The position numbers were made by a program, and so were the translations under genes. The notes below the pieces were generated by a model, which ran no database searches, had not been told where the DNA came from, and saw only the letters and a program-made list of their open reading frames with translations. A stretch of 64,000 nucleotides of DNA from contig NZ_KB898330.1 in assembly GCF_000377625.1 (NCBI RefSeq), forward strand, positions 1 through 64,000, in the 5' to 3' direction. The stretch's first letter is position 1. Every line of letters begins with the position of its first letter. Of this stretch, positions 49,295-57,809 are shown piece by piece. This DNA comes from Prevotella veroralis DSM 19559 = JCM 6290 (GTDB lineage: Bacteria > Bacteroidota > Bacteroidia > Bacteroidales > Bacteroidaceae).

Positions 49295-50072
49295 AGGAAA
49301 AGTTCTAGAAAGATTCGGCTTTTTTACTTTTTTGACTTCATGGTGCAGATTTTTTAATTTTGACTAGGTTTTATTAAAAAGGGTTTAAGTCATTCGAAAA
49401 CATATCTGTTCGTTCTGCACATTACAGGTCAATGGTTTTTAATGTTCAATGCAAAGATACGAAGAATCGAGGAAGAAAGCAAGGAAATGATGGTGACGAG
49501 AGGGAATTTTTGCACAAGAAAATGATGTAAAAATTTATAACTTTCTAGTAATCAACATGATACACAAATCCATCTTTCGCATTAACGGGTTGACAAGTGA
49601 ACAAGTTAATAGAGATTATTGGTACAACAAGTAAAAAACAAAATGTAGTAATAACTGGTTCACTCGTCAACTTGTTCACTTGTCTACTTATCCCCATCTC
49701 GATGAAATCGGGCTTTTTTGAAGATTATAAACGTCAGAGAGGAAAAATAACTCCAGATGAGGGACTTCATTATCTCGTATTAAGTCCTTTTTTGTCAGAG
49801 TGTAAAACTGTGTCTTTTAATCTCAAAAAGCCTATCTATATTGCTCTAAAATCTATCCCCATTACGCTAAAAGCCTCACTTTTGCCCCTGTTCCACCATA
49901 ATATTTTAGAGGTTTTAGAAATAGCATTTTGAAGATGAAAAAGCATTATCACAAGAGTATTTTTACCATTATAGATGATAAAACAAAGCACGATTTTTTA
50001 TTATTGGGGAGGATAAGAAGAGGATGATTGGTTAAATAATCGTAAATAATACAGAATGATTATAGGAAAAGT
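49295..50072. other. AT-rich non-coding stretch with an inverted-repeat element
   Basis: No convincing gene; the 111-codon frame at 49597-49932 starts inside a repeat and resembles nothing. It contains the 19-base inverted pair at 49587-49690 and AT-rich DNA. Confidence 0.55.
49587..49690. repeat. Inverted-repeat (MITE-like) unit of the GTTGACAAGT family
   Basis: GTTGACAAGTGAACAAGTT (49589-49607) and AACTTGTTCACTTGTCTAC (49669-49687) pair at 18 of 19 positions across 61 bases; CACTCGTCAACTTGTTCACT precedes the second arm as an extra unit. The arms match the flanks of the S23-type gene at 1535-2036, but the interior has no gene. Confidence 0.7.
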
Positions 50073-50095
50073 ATATATATAAGGTAGGAAATAAT

Positions 50096-50103
50096 TACCT
50101 TTG
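50096..50103 (+). promoter_or_regulatory. Promoter -7 element of the rplM cluster
   Basis: TACCTTTGC, matching TAnnTTTG; predicted transcription start near 50111, leaving a leader of about 135 bases before rplM. Confidence 0.65.
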
Positions 50104-50110
50104 CAGTCCG

Positions 50111-50245
50111 ATTATTATAGGGGTACTCTTAGAGCCCCATACGATGCATGTTAATAGTGTTGTCTTTGGCCGGGCGACATGGTTAGGTAAGGCATGTTCG
50201 TGAATAGAAAACGTTTTTTAGTAGTAAAATTATTAATTTTTTAGA
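50111..50245 (+). other. Structured leader of rplM-rpsI
   Basis: GGGGTACTCTTAGAGCCCC (from about 50119) can form a hairpin, followed by GC-rich GGCCGGGCGACATGG. L13 genes are autoregulated through leaders in other bacteria; this one does not match a leader I know. Confidence 0.4.
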
Positions 50246-50710
50246 ATGGACACTTTAAGTTACAAGACTATTTCCGTTAACAAGGAAACAGCTAAGAAAG
50301 AGTGGGTCGTTATTGACGCAAGCGATCAGATTGTAGGTCGCCTTTGCTCTAAAGTGGCTAAGTTACTTCGAGGAAAGTACAAGCCAACTTTCACTCCACA
50401 CGTAGATTGTGGTGACAATGTAATCATTATCAATGCGGCTAAGGTTGTATTCTCTGGTAAGAAGGAGACTGATAAGGTTTACACACGTTATACTGGTTAC
50501 CCTGGTGGTCAGCGTTTTAATACTCCTGCACAGCTTCGCGCTCGCAAGAATGGTATTGACAAGATGATTCGTCACGCCGTAAAGGGTATGTTACCAAAGG
50601 GTCCTCTAGGTCGTCATTTGATGGATAACCTTTATGTTATCGACGGTACAGAGCTCAACGGTCTCGAGGCACAGAAGCCAAAGGCAATTGATATTAACCA
50701 GTATAAATAA
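50246..50710 (+). CDS. rplM: Large-subunit ribosomal protein L13 (uL13)
   Basis: 154 residues; binds 23S rRNA early in 50S assembly. Family segments WVVIDASDQIVGRLCSKVAK, GDNVIIINAAKV, YTRYTGYPGG and the K-x-MLPKGPLGR loop are intact. It starts the conserved rplM-rpsI-rpsB-tsf order of Bacteroidota; the stop is 10 bases before rpsI. Confidence 0.98.
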   Translation: MDTLSYKTISVNKETAKKEWVVIDASDQIVGRLCSKVAKLLRGKYKPTFTPHVDCGDNVIIINAAKVVFSGKKETDKVYTRYTGYPGGQRFNTPAQLRARKNGIDKMIRHAVKGMLPKGPLGRHLMDNLYVIDGTELNGLEAQKPKAIDINQYK

Positions 50711-50716
50711 AAGGAG
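50711..50716 (+). promoter_or_regulatory. Strong Shine-Dalgarno site of rpsI
   Basis: AAGGAG four bases before the ATG at 50721. Such strong sites are uncommon in Bacteroidota, and it fixes the rpsI start against a longer frame from 50634. Confidence 0.7.
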
Positions 50717-50720
50717 AAAG

Positions 50721-51107
50721 ATGGAAGTAATTAATGCAATTGGTCGCCGTAAGAGCGCAGTCGCTCGTGTTTACCTCTCAGAGGGCACCGGTAAGATCAC
50801 AATTAACAAGAAAGATTTAACTGAATTCTTCCCATCAGCTATCCTGCAATACGTGGTTAAACAACCACTGCAGTTGCTCGGTGTAGAGGGTCAGTATGAC
50901 ATTAAGGCTAACCTCGATGGTGGTGGCTTTACAGGTCAGAGCCAGGCATTGCGTCTTGCTATTGCGCGTGCATTGGTAAAGGTTAACGCAGAAGATAAGA
51001 AAGCACTAAAGGATCAGGGATTCTTGACACGTGACAGCCGTACTGTTGAGCGTAAGAAGCCAGGTCAGCCAAAGGCTCGTGCTCACTTCCAGTTCAGTAA
51101 GCGTTAA
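50721..51107 (+). CDS. rpsI: Small-subunit ribosomal protein S9 (uS9)
   Basis: 128 residues; its C-terminal tail reaches the P-site tRNA. The start NAIGRRKSAVARVYL, the GGGFTGQSQALRLAIARAL core and the basic end GQPKARAHFQFSKR (conserved terminal KR) are present. The ATG at 50721 is set by the Shine-Dalgarno site. Confidence 0.98.
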   Translation: MEVINAIGRRKSAVARVYLSEGTGKITINKKDLTEFFPSAILQYVVKQPLQLLGVEGQYDIKANLDGGGFTGQSQALRLAIARALVKVNAEDKKALKDQGFLTRDSRTVERKKPGQPKARAHFQFSKR

Positions 51108-51109
51108 TA

Positions 51110-51200
51110 TTTTCTTTGATCTTTATAACCTTGAGAATTTATATGTAACATTTAGCATGTTCGTATTAAAGACATAAAAGGTCGAAGATCAAAAGAAAAA
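51110..51200 (+). other. Long hairpin between rpsI and rpsB
   Basis: TTTCTTTGATCTTTATAACC (51111-51130) pairs with GGTCGAAGATCAAAAGAAA (51181-51199, preceded by AA) to give a long, slightly bulged stem. It could end the rplM-rpsI message or control rpsB. Confidence 0.55.
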
Positions 51201-51269
51201 AGAGTTTAGTATCTAAATTGATGAGATTCCTTTATCGGGGGACTACTCATTGATTGATTCTAACAAGCC

Positions 51270-51288
51270 TGACGAAGCTTATTCGTCA
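51270..51288 (+). other. Second hairpin in the rpsB leader
   Basis: TGACGAA and TTCGTCA form a perfect 7-bp stem with a 5-base loop, about 43 bases before rpsB. Confidence 0.5.
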
Positions 51289-51330
51289 AGAAAGAATTAA
51301 AAAGAAAGTAAACAAGTAAAATTAAACAAC

Positions 51331-52143
51331 ATGTCAAGAACAAATTTTGACCAGTTATTGGAGGCAGGATGCCACTTTGGTCACCTCCGTCGTAAGTGGA
51401 ATCCAGCAATGGCGCCTTATATCTTCATGGAGCGCAATGGTATCCACATCATCGATCTTCACAAGACTGTGGCTAAAATTGATGAAGCCTCAGAAGCACT
51501 CAAGGGCATTGCAAGGAGTGGAAAGAAGATCTTGTTCGTCGCTACTAAAAAACAAGCTAAGGATGTTGTAGCTGAGAAAGCTGCATCTGTTAATATGCCA
51601 TACGTTAATGAACGTTGGGCCGGTGGTATGCTGACCAACTTCCCTACAATCCGTAAGGCAGTTAAGAAAATGACGAACATCGACAAGTTGATGAAAGACG
51701 GAACATTCTCTAACCTCTCTAAACGTGAGTTACTCCAGATCTCTCGTCAGCGTGCAAAGCTCGAGAAGAACCTTGGTTCTATCTCTGACTTGACTCGTTT
51801 GCCATCTGCACTCTTCGTCGTAGATGTAATGAAAGAGCACATTGCCGTTAAGGAGGCTAACCGTTTGGGCATTCCTGTTTTCGGTATTGTTGATACCAAC
51901 TCTGATCCTAAGAACATCGATTATGTTATCCCTGCAAACGATGATGCAAAGGATTCTGTAGAGGTTATCCTTGGTGCTTGCTGTGAGGCTATCGCAGAAG
52001 GTCTTACTGAGCGTAAGGCTGAAAAGGCCGATGAGAAGGCTAATGCAGAGCAATCTGAAGTAGCACCAGAGGCTAAGCCAAGGCGTGCACGTAAGACTGA
52101 AGAGGCTTCAAAGGCACAGAAAGAGGCATCAGCTTCTGAGTAA
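51331..52143 (+). CDS. rpsB: Small-subunit ribosomal protein S2 (uS2)
   Basis: 270 residues. The family start (FDQLLEAGCHFGHLRRKWNP), the NERWAGGMLTNF motif and the GIPVFGIVDTNSDP segment are intact. About 40 residues at the C-terminus form an Ala/Glu/Lys-rich tail (EQSEVAPEAKPRRARKTEEA) beyond the usual 230-residue core; such tails are variable in Bacteroidota. It is 222 bases after rpsI, with two hairpins in between. Confidence 0.98.
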   Translation: MSRTNFDQLLEAGCHFGHLRRKWNPAMAPYIFMERNGIHIIDLHKTVAKIDEASEALKGIARSGKKILFVATKKQAKDVVAEKAASVNMPYVNERWAGGMLTNFPTIRKAVKKMTNIDKLMKDGTFSNLSKRELLQISRQRAKLEKNLGSISDLTRLPSALFVVDVMKEHIAVKEANRLGIPVFGIVDTNSDPKNIDYVIPANDDAKDSVEVILGACCEAIAEGLTERKAEKADEKANAEQSEVAPEAKPRRARKTEEASKAQKEASASE

Positions 52144-52157
52144 TTAAATGAAACATA

Positions 52158-52232
52158 GTGGGCGCTGGTGAGTGCTAATGAGCTTCTATATTAATTATGA
52201 CATGAAGTTTATTATCCCTCATCAACGCCCAC
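52158..52232 (+). other. Stem-loop between rpsB and tsf
   Basis: GTGGGCGCTGGTGAG (52158-52172) pairs with CTCATCAACGCCCAC (52218-52232), 13 of 15 positions plus G-U pairs. No T-run follows, so it may be partial attenuation or a processing site that sets S2 to EF-Ts levels. Confidence 0.55.
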
Positions 52233-52265
52233 ATTATTTAATAATATTAGAAAGGAAAAACAAAA

Positions 52266-53264
52266 ATGGCTGTATCTATTGAAGATATCAAGAAGCTCCG
52301 CGCTATGACTGGCGCAGGTTTGGCAGATGTAAAGAAGGCTCTCACAGAGGCTGAAGGCGACTTTGACAAAGCAAAGGAATTGCTTCGTGAGCGTGGTTTA
52401 GCTATTGCCGCTAAGCGTTCTGACCGTGAGACATCAAATGGTTGTGTGCTTGTAAAGCAGGTTGATGGCTTTTCTGCTATGATTGCTGTTAAGTGTGAGA
52501 CCGACTTCGTGGCTAATGGTAAGGACTTCATTGCATTGGTTCAAGAGATTTTGGATGCTGCTATAGCAAACAAGTGCCAGAGCCTTGATGAGGTTAAGGC
52601 ATTAAAGCTTGCTAATGGTGAAGACGTATCTACTGCTGTTCAACAGCGCTCTGGTGTAACTGGTGAGAAGATGGAGCTTGATGGCTATAACTTCCTAGAG
52701 GGTGAGAATGTATCTGTTTATGATCACATGAACAAGCACACTCTTGCTACTATGGTTCAGCTCAATGAGAATAATGAGGATGCTGGTCACAAGATTGCTA
52801 TGCAAGTAGCTGCTATGAAGCCAATTGCTTTGGATGAGGCTTCTGTACCCCAGTCTGTAAAGGACGAAGAGTTCAAGGTGGCTATTGAGAAGACAAAGGA
52901 AGAACAGGTTGAAAAGGCCGTTATAGCAGCTATAAAGAAGGCTGGTATCAACGCAAACTTGGTTGATAGCGATGATCACATCGAGTCTAACATCAAGAAA
53001 GGTTGGTTGACTCGTGAGGAAGCTGATAAGGCTATTGAGATTCGCAAGACAGTTGGTGCAGAGAAGGCCGCTAATCTCAATGAAAATATGATCCAAAACA
53101 TTGCTAAGGGTCGTTTGAATAAGTTCTTCAAAGAGAGTTGCTTGGTTGACCAGGAGTTCCAGTTCGGTGATGGTGATAAGCAGAGCGTTGGCGAGTGGCT
53201 TAAGGCTCAAGGTAAGGATCTGAAGATTATTGCTTACAAGCGTTTTACACTCTCCGCAGATTAA
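52266..53264 (+). CDS. tsf: Translation elongation factor Ts
   Basis: 332 residues; nucleotide-exchange factor for EF-Tu. The UBA-like N-terminus (IKKLRAMTGAGLADVKKAL) and the TDFVA core motif (KCETDFVANGKDF) are present. Longer than the E. coli protein (283 residues), mainly through an insert at about 205-260, which is normal in Bacteroidota. A terminator follows. Confidence 0.98.
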   Translation: MAVSIEDIKKLRAMTGAGLADVKKALTEAEGDFDKAKELLRERGLAIAAKRSDRETSNGCVLVKQVDGFSAMIAVKCETDFVANGKDFIALVQEILDAAIANKCQSLDEVKALKLANGEDVSTAVQQRSGVTGEKMELDGYNFLEGENVSVYDHMNKHTLATMVQLNENNEDAGHKIAMQVAAMKPIALDEASVPQSVKDEEFKVAIEKTKEEQVEKAVIAAIKKAGINANLVDSDDHIESNIKKGWLTREEADKAIEIRKTVGAEKAANLNENMIQNIAKGRLNKFFKESCLVDQEFQFGDGDKQSVGEWLKAQGKDLKIIAYKRFTLSAD

Positions 53265-53296
53265 TTAACGTATATCGTTAAAGCGAAATAAACTAG

Positions 53297-53336
53297 GAGT
53301 TGTAGGAAAGCCATCAGGCTCCTGCAACTCTTTTTT
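53297..53336 (+). terminator. Terminator of rpsB-tsf
   Basis: GAGTTGTAGGA pairs with TCCTGCAACTC (one mismatch), then TTTTTT at 53331-53336. Confidence 0.88.
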
Positions 53337-53414
53337 AGATTATTAGCTCATCAGAATCATGTCTGTCCATATTGATGGGATCAATGGTTGTGGATGAGAT
53401 AAGCAAGATAATAT

Positions 53415-54032
53415 ATGAAGATATTTGCTGTCGGCATGAATTATGTCGGGTACAATAAATTACTAGGTGAGCCGTTATTAAAGCAAGATGATCCTGTTAT
53501 CTTTACTAAAGCAGACTCTTCTCTATTGAAAGATAGAAAACCGTTCTTCATTCCAGATGAGTTAGGAACGATAGAATATGAGGCTGAAGTCGTCGTAAGA
53601 GTATGTCGTTTGGGTAAGTCTATATCCGAGCGTTTTGCCCCTCGATATTATGATGCTGTGACGGTGGGTATCGACTTTACGGCACGTGACTTACTAAAGA
53701 AACTGAGCCAGCAAGGGCTTCCTTGGGATATGAGTAAGAGCTTTGATGGTGCTGCGGTAATAGGCGAATGGGTGTCAAAGGATAAGTTTTTAGATGTTCA
53801 GCGACTCAGGTTCCATCTTGATGTCAATGGAGAGACGAAGCAGGAAGGATGTACGAGCGATATGATCTATAAGGTGGATGAAATCATTAGTTATGTCAGT
53901 CGGTTTTTTACCCTCAAGACTGGCGACCTTATCTATACGGGCTGTCCTGTGAGTGGAACTCCTGTTCATATCAACGACCGACTGGAGGGATATATAGAAG
54001 AACGTAAGGTGCTCGATCTCCATTGCAAGTAA
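53415..54032 (+). CDS. Fumarylacetoacetate hydrolase family protein
   Basis: 205 residues, the short FAH fold (C-C bond hydrolase, isomerase or decarboxylase of 2-oxo acids). Metal ligands fit ELGTIEYEAEVVVRV (two glutamates) and VGIDFTARD (aspartate), with GCPVSGTP near the end. The exact substrate is unknown. It is 93 bases before porU on the same strand; the pairing is likely incidental. Confidence 0.88.
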   Translation: MKIFAVGMNYVGYNKLLGEPLLKQDDPVIFTKADSSLLKDRKPFFIPDELGTIEYEAEVVVRVCRLGKSISERFAPRYYDAVTVGIDFTARDLLKKLSQQGLPWDMSKSFDGAAVIGEWVSKDKFLDVQRLRFHLDVNGETKQEGCTSDMIYKVDEIISYVSRFFTLKTGDLIYTGCPVSGTPVHINDRLEGYIEERKVLDLHCK

Positions 54033-54125
54033 AGAGATAGAAAGGGACTTTCTTAGTACGAAGTATATAGGTTGTGTGGTTCTGAATAGAAACCTTTATA
54101 ACCATTAAAATGAATGATTAAGGCA

Positions 54126-57100
54126 ATGATGAAACGAATAACAATACTCTCTTTCATCTTTCTGTTAGGCTGTATCACGATGAATGGACAACAGAGGAGA
54201 TTCTTCAATCTAACGGTTGAGGACGTTACGATTGACTCGCTTTTACCTCATTTCCATTATGCTATACCCATTGGAGAGAATTATGCAGACTCCACCTATG
54301 AACTAGAGATACGCTATCCCGAGTTCATAGATATGAGTCATGAGGATATACAACGTTATAATGCGCTCACCAAACAGGTACCACCAACATTGCCAGAGAT
54401 ACATCAACAGATGACGGTCGAGCGTAAGAAGGGTGTGTTGGAGTTCTCCTTAATGCCGATTGTAGAGCGTGATGGCAAGAAGCAGTTCCTTGTTAGCTTT
54501 ATGATGGCACTCACTTCACGTCCGAAGTCGTTGAATGCTAAGAGAGGAATGAAATCTATGACATCTACTAGAGCTGGTGGGCTTACGACTTTAGAGGTAT
54601 CCAATCGTTATGCTAACCATTCCGTCTTGTCTACTGGCAAGTGGGCAAAGATACGTGTCCCAGCTGATGGTGTGTATCAATTAAGTAATGACTTGATTCG
54701 ACGAGCTGGATTCACCAATTTAGATAAGGTGAAAATCTATGGCTATGGTGGACATCTCCAAGATGAAGAACTGACCGCTGATTATATCATATCGCATGAT
54801 GATTTGAAAGAGGTTCCAACCTATACAATTCATGGAAAGAGGCTCTTCTATGCTAAAGGTTCTGTTAGTTGGGATAGCAATTCAGCCACTCGACGCACTC
54901 GCAATCCCTATTCTGATTACGGATATTACTTCCTCACAGAAGATAACACAGGAGTTCCTGCGTCCATATCAGATAGTACCACCTTCTTAAATAGCTTTTA
55001 TCCATCAGCAAATGACTACCACTCATTGCACGAGGAAGATAACTTCAGTTGGTTTAATGGTGGTCGTAATCTCTTTGAAGAAACCCCATTAAAATTAAAC
55101 GAGAGTAAGGTCTTCACTTTAAAGAATAAGACAAAAGCCAGCACAGGTATCTTGACTGTAGCTGTGACAACAGGTGATTACACATCAACCATCAAGGTGG
55201 AAGCCAACGGAAAAGAACTCGGCGAGATACATATTGCTCCAGGTGATTCCTTTGATAAAGGTTATGAGGTTATCAGAGACTATGCTGTCTCAAATCTCCA
55301 AAGTGTAGATAGCATCCGACTTACTACGATTTCTGGCGGTCCAACAAGGCTCGATTATCTCACAATGACCTATCCAACGCCTGCCCCAGCATCTTCACTG
55401 AATACATCGTTCCCAACTCCGGAATATGTCTATAATATCACCAATCAAGACCATCACGCTGATGATCCAGTCAATATGGTGATTATCATCCCAACAAGTC
55501 AGAAGCTCTTACAACAAGCTGAGCGCCTAGCTGATTTCCACAGAACACATGATAATATTTCTGTACGTGTTGTCCCTGCTGACGAACTATACAATGAGTT
55601 CTCCAGTGGAACACCTGATGCAATGGCTTACCGACGTTACATGAAGATGTTGTATGATCGTGCTACAAATGCACAAACTATGCCGCAATCACTCTTGCTC
55701 TTTGGTGATTGTGTATGGGACAATCGCATGAACACCAGCTCTTGCCGTCTATTAAATCCCGATGATTACCTACTTGCTTACGAGAGTGAGAACTCATTTA
55801 GTGAGACCGACTGTTATGTTAATGATGGATGGTTCACACTGATGGATGATGGTGAAGGAACTGATCTTCTACGTCAAGATAAGGAGGATCTTGGTGTTGG
55901 GCGATTCCCCGTTACCAATGCTATTGATGCGAAGACACTCGTTGACAAGACCATTAATTACGCATTGAATAAGAATGGAGGAAGCTGGGAGAATGTACTT
56001 ATGTTCATGGGTGATGATGGAAATAATAATCTCCACATGCACGATGTGAATGAAACAGCCGAATCAATATCATCTGCCTATCCTGCTTATCAAATAAAGA
56101 AGGTAATGTGGGATGCTTACCCTCGAATCTCTACTGCTACGGGTAACACCTATCCAGAAGCTAGTGCTCTTATCAAGCAACAGCAAGCACAAGGAGCATT
56201 AATTATGGATTATGCAGGGCATGGTAAAGAAGATCAGATTTCACATGAAGCAGTACTCCGACTTGTTGACTTCAAGAACTTCTCCAATACAAATCTTCCG
56301 TTATGGATTACTGCCAGTTGTGATATTATGCCCTATGATGGTGTGATTCCAACTATCGGTGAAGCGGCTATGTTGAATAGCAAAGGGGGGTCGGTAGCAT
56401 TCTGGGGAACGACTCGTACGGTATATGCTTATTATAACAAGGCTATCAATACTGCCTTCTTAAAGCATGTGCTAAGTCTTACAAACGGGAAGCCTACCAC
56501 ACTCGGTGAGGCGCAACGACTCGCAAAGTGCGAGCTAATCAACTCTAGTAGTGACCTTACACCAAACAAACTGCAATATGCCCTCTTAGGTGATCCAGCT
56601 TTAGCCCTCAACCTCCCAAAGTTGCAAGTGAACGTAGAGTCAATCAATGGTCAGGCGGTTAGTGCTGGTAGTACTATCCTTATTAAAGGTGGCTCAATCG
56701 TGAAGGTGAAAGGCTCTATTACAAAGGATGGTAATAAGCAAACGGACTTCAATGGGCTCATCACTGCGGTCGTAAGAGATACCAAAGAACTCGTAACCTG
56801 CAAGAAACAAGATCAGTCTGCCGATGTAGCCTTCACCTATTACGATCGTCTGAAGACGCTTTACAATGGCAAGGATAGTGTGCGCAATGGCGAGTTTACA
56901 CTCACTTTCGCTGTACCACGTGACATCAATTATACCTCTGGTACGGGCTTAATGAACTTCTCTGCTATCAACGAAGACCATTCTCTCATGGCGCAAGGAT
57001 ATGAAGATAGATTCAATATTGATGGGTCAGAAGTTGTCTATAACGACTCTATCGGACCATCTATCTATGCTTACCTCAATTCTCCTTCTTTTGTCGACGG

Positions 57101-57710
57101 AGGCAAGGTGAATAGCACTCCTTACTTCGTGGCACAGATAACCGACAAGGATGGTATCAATGCGTCTGGCAATGGGATTGGTCATGATATGCAGTTGTGC
57201 ATAGATGGTAAATTGACACAAACCTACCTCCTCAATGATAACTTCCGTTATGATTTCGGCAGTTATACTTCGGGCACAACGGGATACAGTCTACCCGAAC
57301 TATCAGAAGGACCACACACCTTGCAGTTCCGAGCATGGGACATCCAAAACAATGCGTCTACAGTAACGCTCCACTTCAATGTAGTCAAAGGGCTTGCCCC
57401 CGATATCTATAGCGTCAGTGCATCGAAGAATCCAGCTTACAACGAGACAACCTTCATCGTATCGCATAATTACATGGGTTCGAATGTGGATGTAGAGATA
57501 GAAGTATTCGACATGAGTGGACGCTTACTCTGGCGTCACGTGGAGTCAGGCATATCATCAGGTAATGCCATCTCAACCAACTGGAACCTGATAGTAGATA
57601 ATGGAACACGATTGCAAACAGGCGTCTATCTCTATCGAGTTCGCCTCAGTTGTGATGGTGCAACTAAGGTGTCAAAGGCTAAGAAACTCATCGTCTTAGA
57701 CAATAAGTAA
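54126..57710 (+). CDS. porU: Type IX secretion system C-terminal signal peptidase
   Basis: 1194 residues; gingipain-family (C25) cysteine protease at the cell surface that removes the C-terminal signal of T9SS cargo and attaches it to anionic lipopolysaccharide. The signal peptide (about 1-22) comes first. The catalytic pair is H699 (DYAGHGKED) and C732 (TASCDIMP), 33 residues apart. The last about 85 residues (SASKNPAYNETTFIVSHNYM, then DMSGRLLWRH) resemble the T9SS C-terminal domain that PorU itself carries. ATG at 54126 is preferred for the signal peptide; 54114 is possible. PorV, its partner, follows. Confidence 0.95.
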   Translation: MMKRITILSFIFLLGCITMNGQQRRFFNLTVEDVTIDSLLPHFHYAIPIGENYADSTYELEIRYPEFIDMSHEDIQRYNALTKQVPPTLPEIHQQMTVERKKGVLEFSLMPIVERDGKKQFLVSFMMALTSRPKSLNAKRGMKSMTSTRAGGLTTLEVSNRYANHSVLSTGKWAKIRVPADGVYQLSNDLIRRAGFTNLDKVKIYGYGGHLQDEELTADYIISHDDLKEVPTYTIHGKRLFYAKGSVSWDSNSATRRTRNPYSDYGYYFLTEDNTGVPASISDSTTFLNSFYPSANDYHSLHEEDNFSWFNGGRNLFEETPLKLNESKVFTLKNKTKASTGILTVAVTTGDYTSTIKVEANGKELGEIHIAPGDSFDKGYEVIRDYAVSNLQSVDSIRLTTISGGPTRLDYLTMTYPTPAPASSLNTSFPTPEYVYNITNQDHHADDPVNMVIIIPTSQKLLQQAERLADFHRTHDNISVRVVPADELYNEFSSGTPDAMAYRRYMKMLYDRATNAQTMPQSLLLFGDCVWDNRMNTSSCRLLNPDDYLLAYESENSFSETDCYVNDGWFTLMDDGEGTDLLRQDKEDLGVGRFPVTNAIDAKTLVDKTINYALNKNGGSWENVLMFMGDDGNNNLHMHDVNETAESISSAYPAYQIKKVMWDAYPRISTATGNTYPEASALIKQQQAQGALIMDYAGHGKEDQISHEAVLRLVDFKNFSNTNLPLWITASCDIMPYDGVIPTIGEAAMLNSKGGSVAFWGTTRTVYAYYNKAINTAFLKHVLSLTNGKPTTLGEAQRLAKCELINSSSDLTPNKLQYALLGDPALALNLPKLQVNVESINGQAVSAGSTILIKGGSIVKVKGSITKDGNKQTDFNGLITAVVRDTKELVTCKKQDQSADVAFTYYDRLKTLYNGKDSVRNGEFTLTFAVPRDINYTSGTGLMNFSAINEDHSLMAQGYEDRFNIDGSEVVYNDSIGPSIYAYLNSPSFVDGGKVNSTPYFVAQITDKDGINASGNGIGHDMQLCIDGKLTQTYLLNDNFRYDFGSYTSGTTGYSLPELSEGPHTLQFRAWDIQNNASTVTLHFNVVKGLAPDIYSVSASKNPAYNETTFIVSHNYMGSNVDVEIEVFDMSGRLLWRHVESGISSGNAISTNWNLIVDNGTRLQTGVYLYRVRLSCDGATKVSKAKKLIVLDNK

Positions 57711-57727
57711 TATAAGTAACACGTTTT

Positions 57728-57771
57728 AATCCATGATGTAAGCTGACAAACTAGCTGCATCATGGATTCTT
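57728..57771 (+). terminator. Hairpin between porU and porV
   Basis: AATCCATGATG (57728-57738) pairs with CATCATGGATT (57758-57768), with inner AGCT pairing, followed by CTTT. A weak terminator or attenuator. Confidence 0.55.
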
Positions 57772-57809
57772 TATATAGCAATATTCCATAAGCAACTCAA
57801 GTAAATAAG

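Noticed and set aside
49597..49932. 111-codon frame
   Set aside because: Starts within an inverted repeat arm, has no promoter or recognisable domain, and sits in AT-rich DNA.
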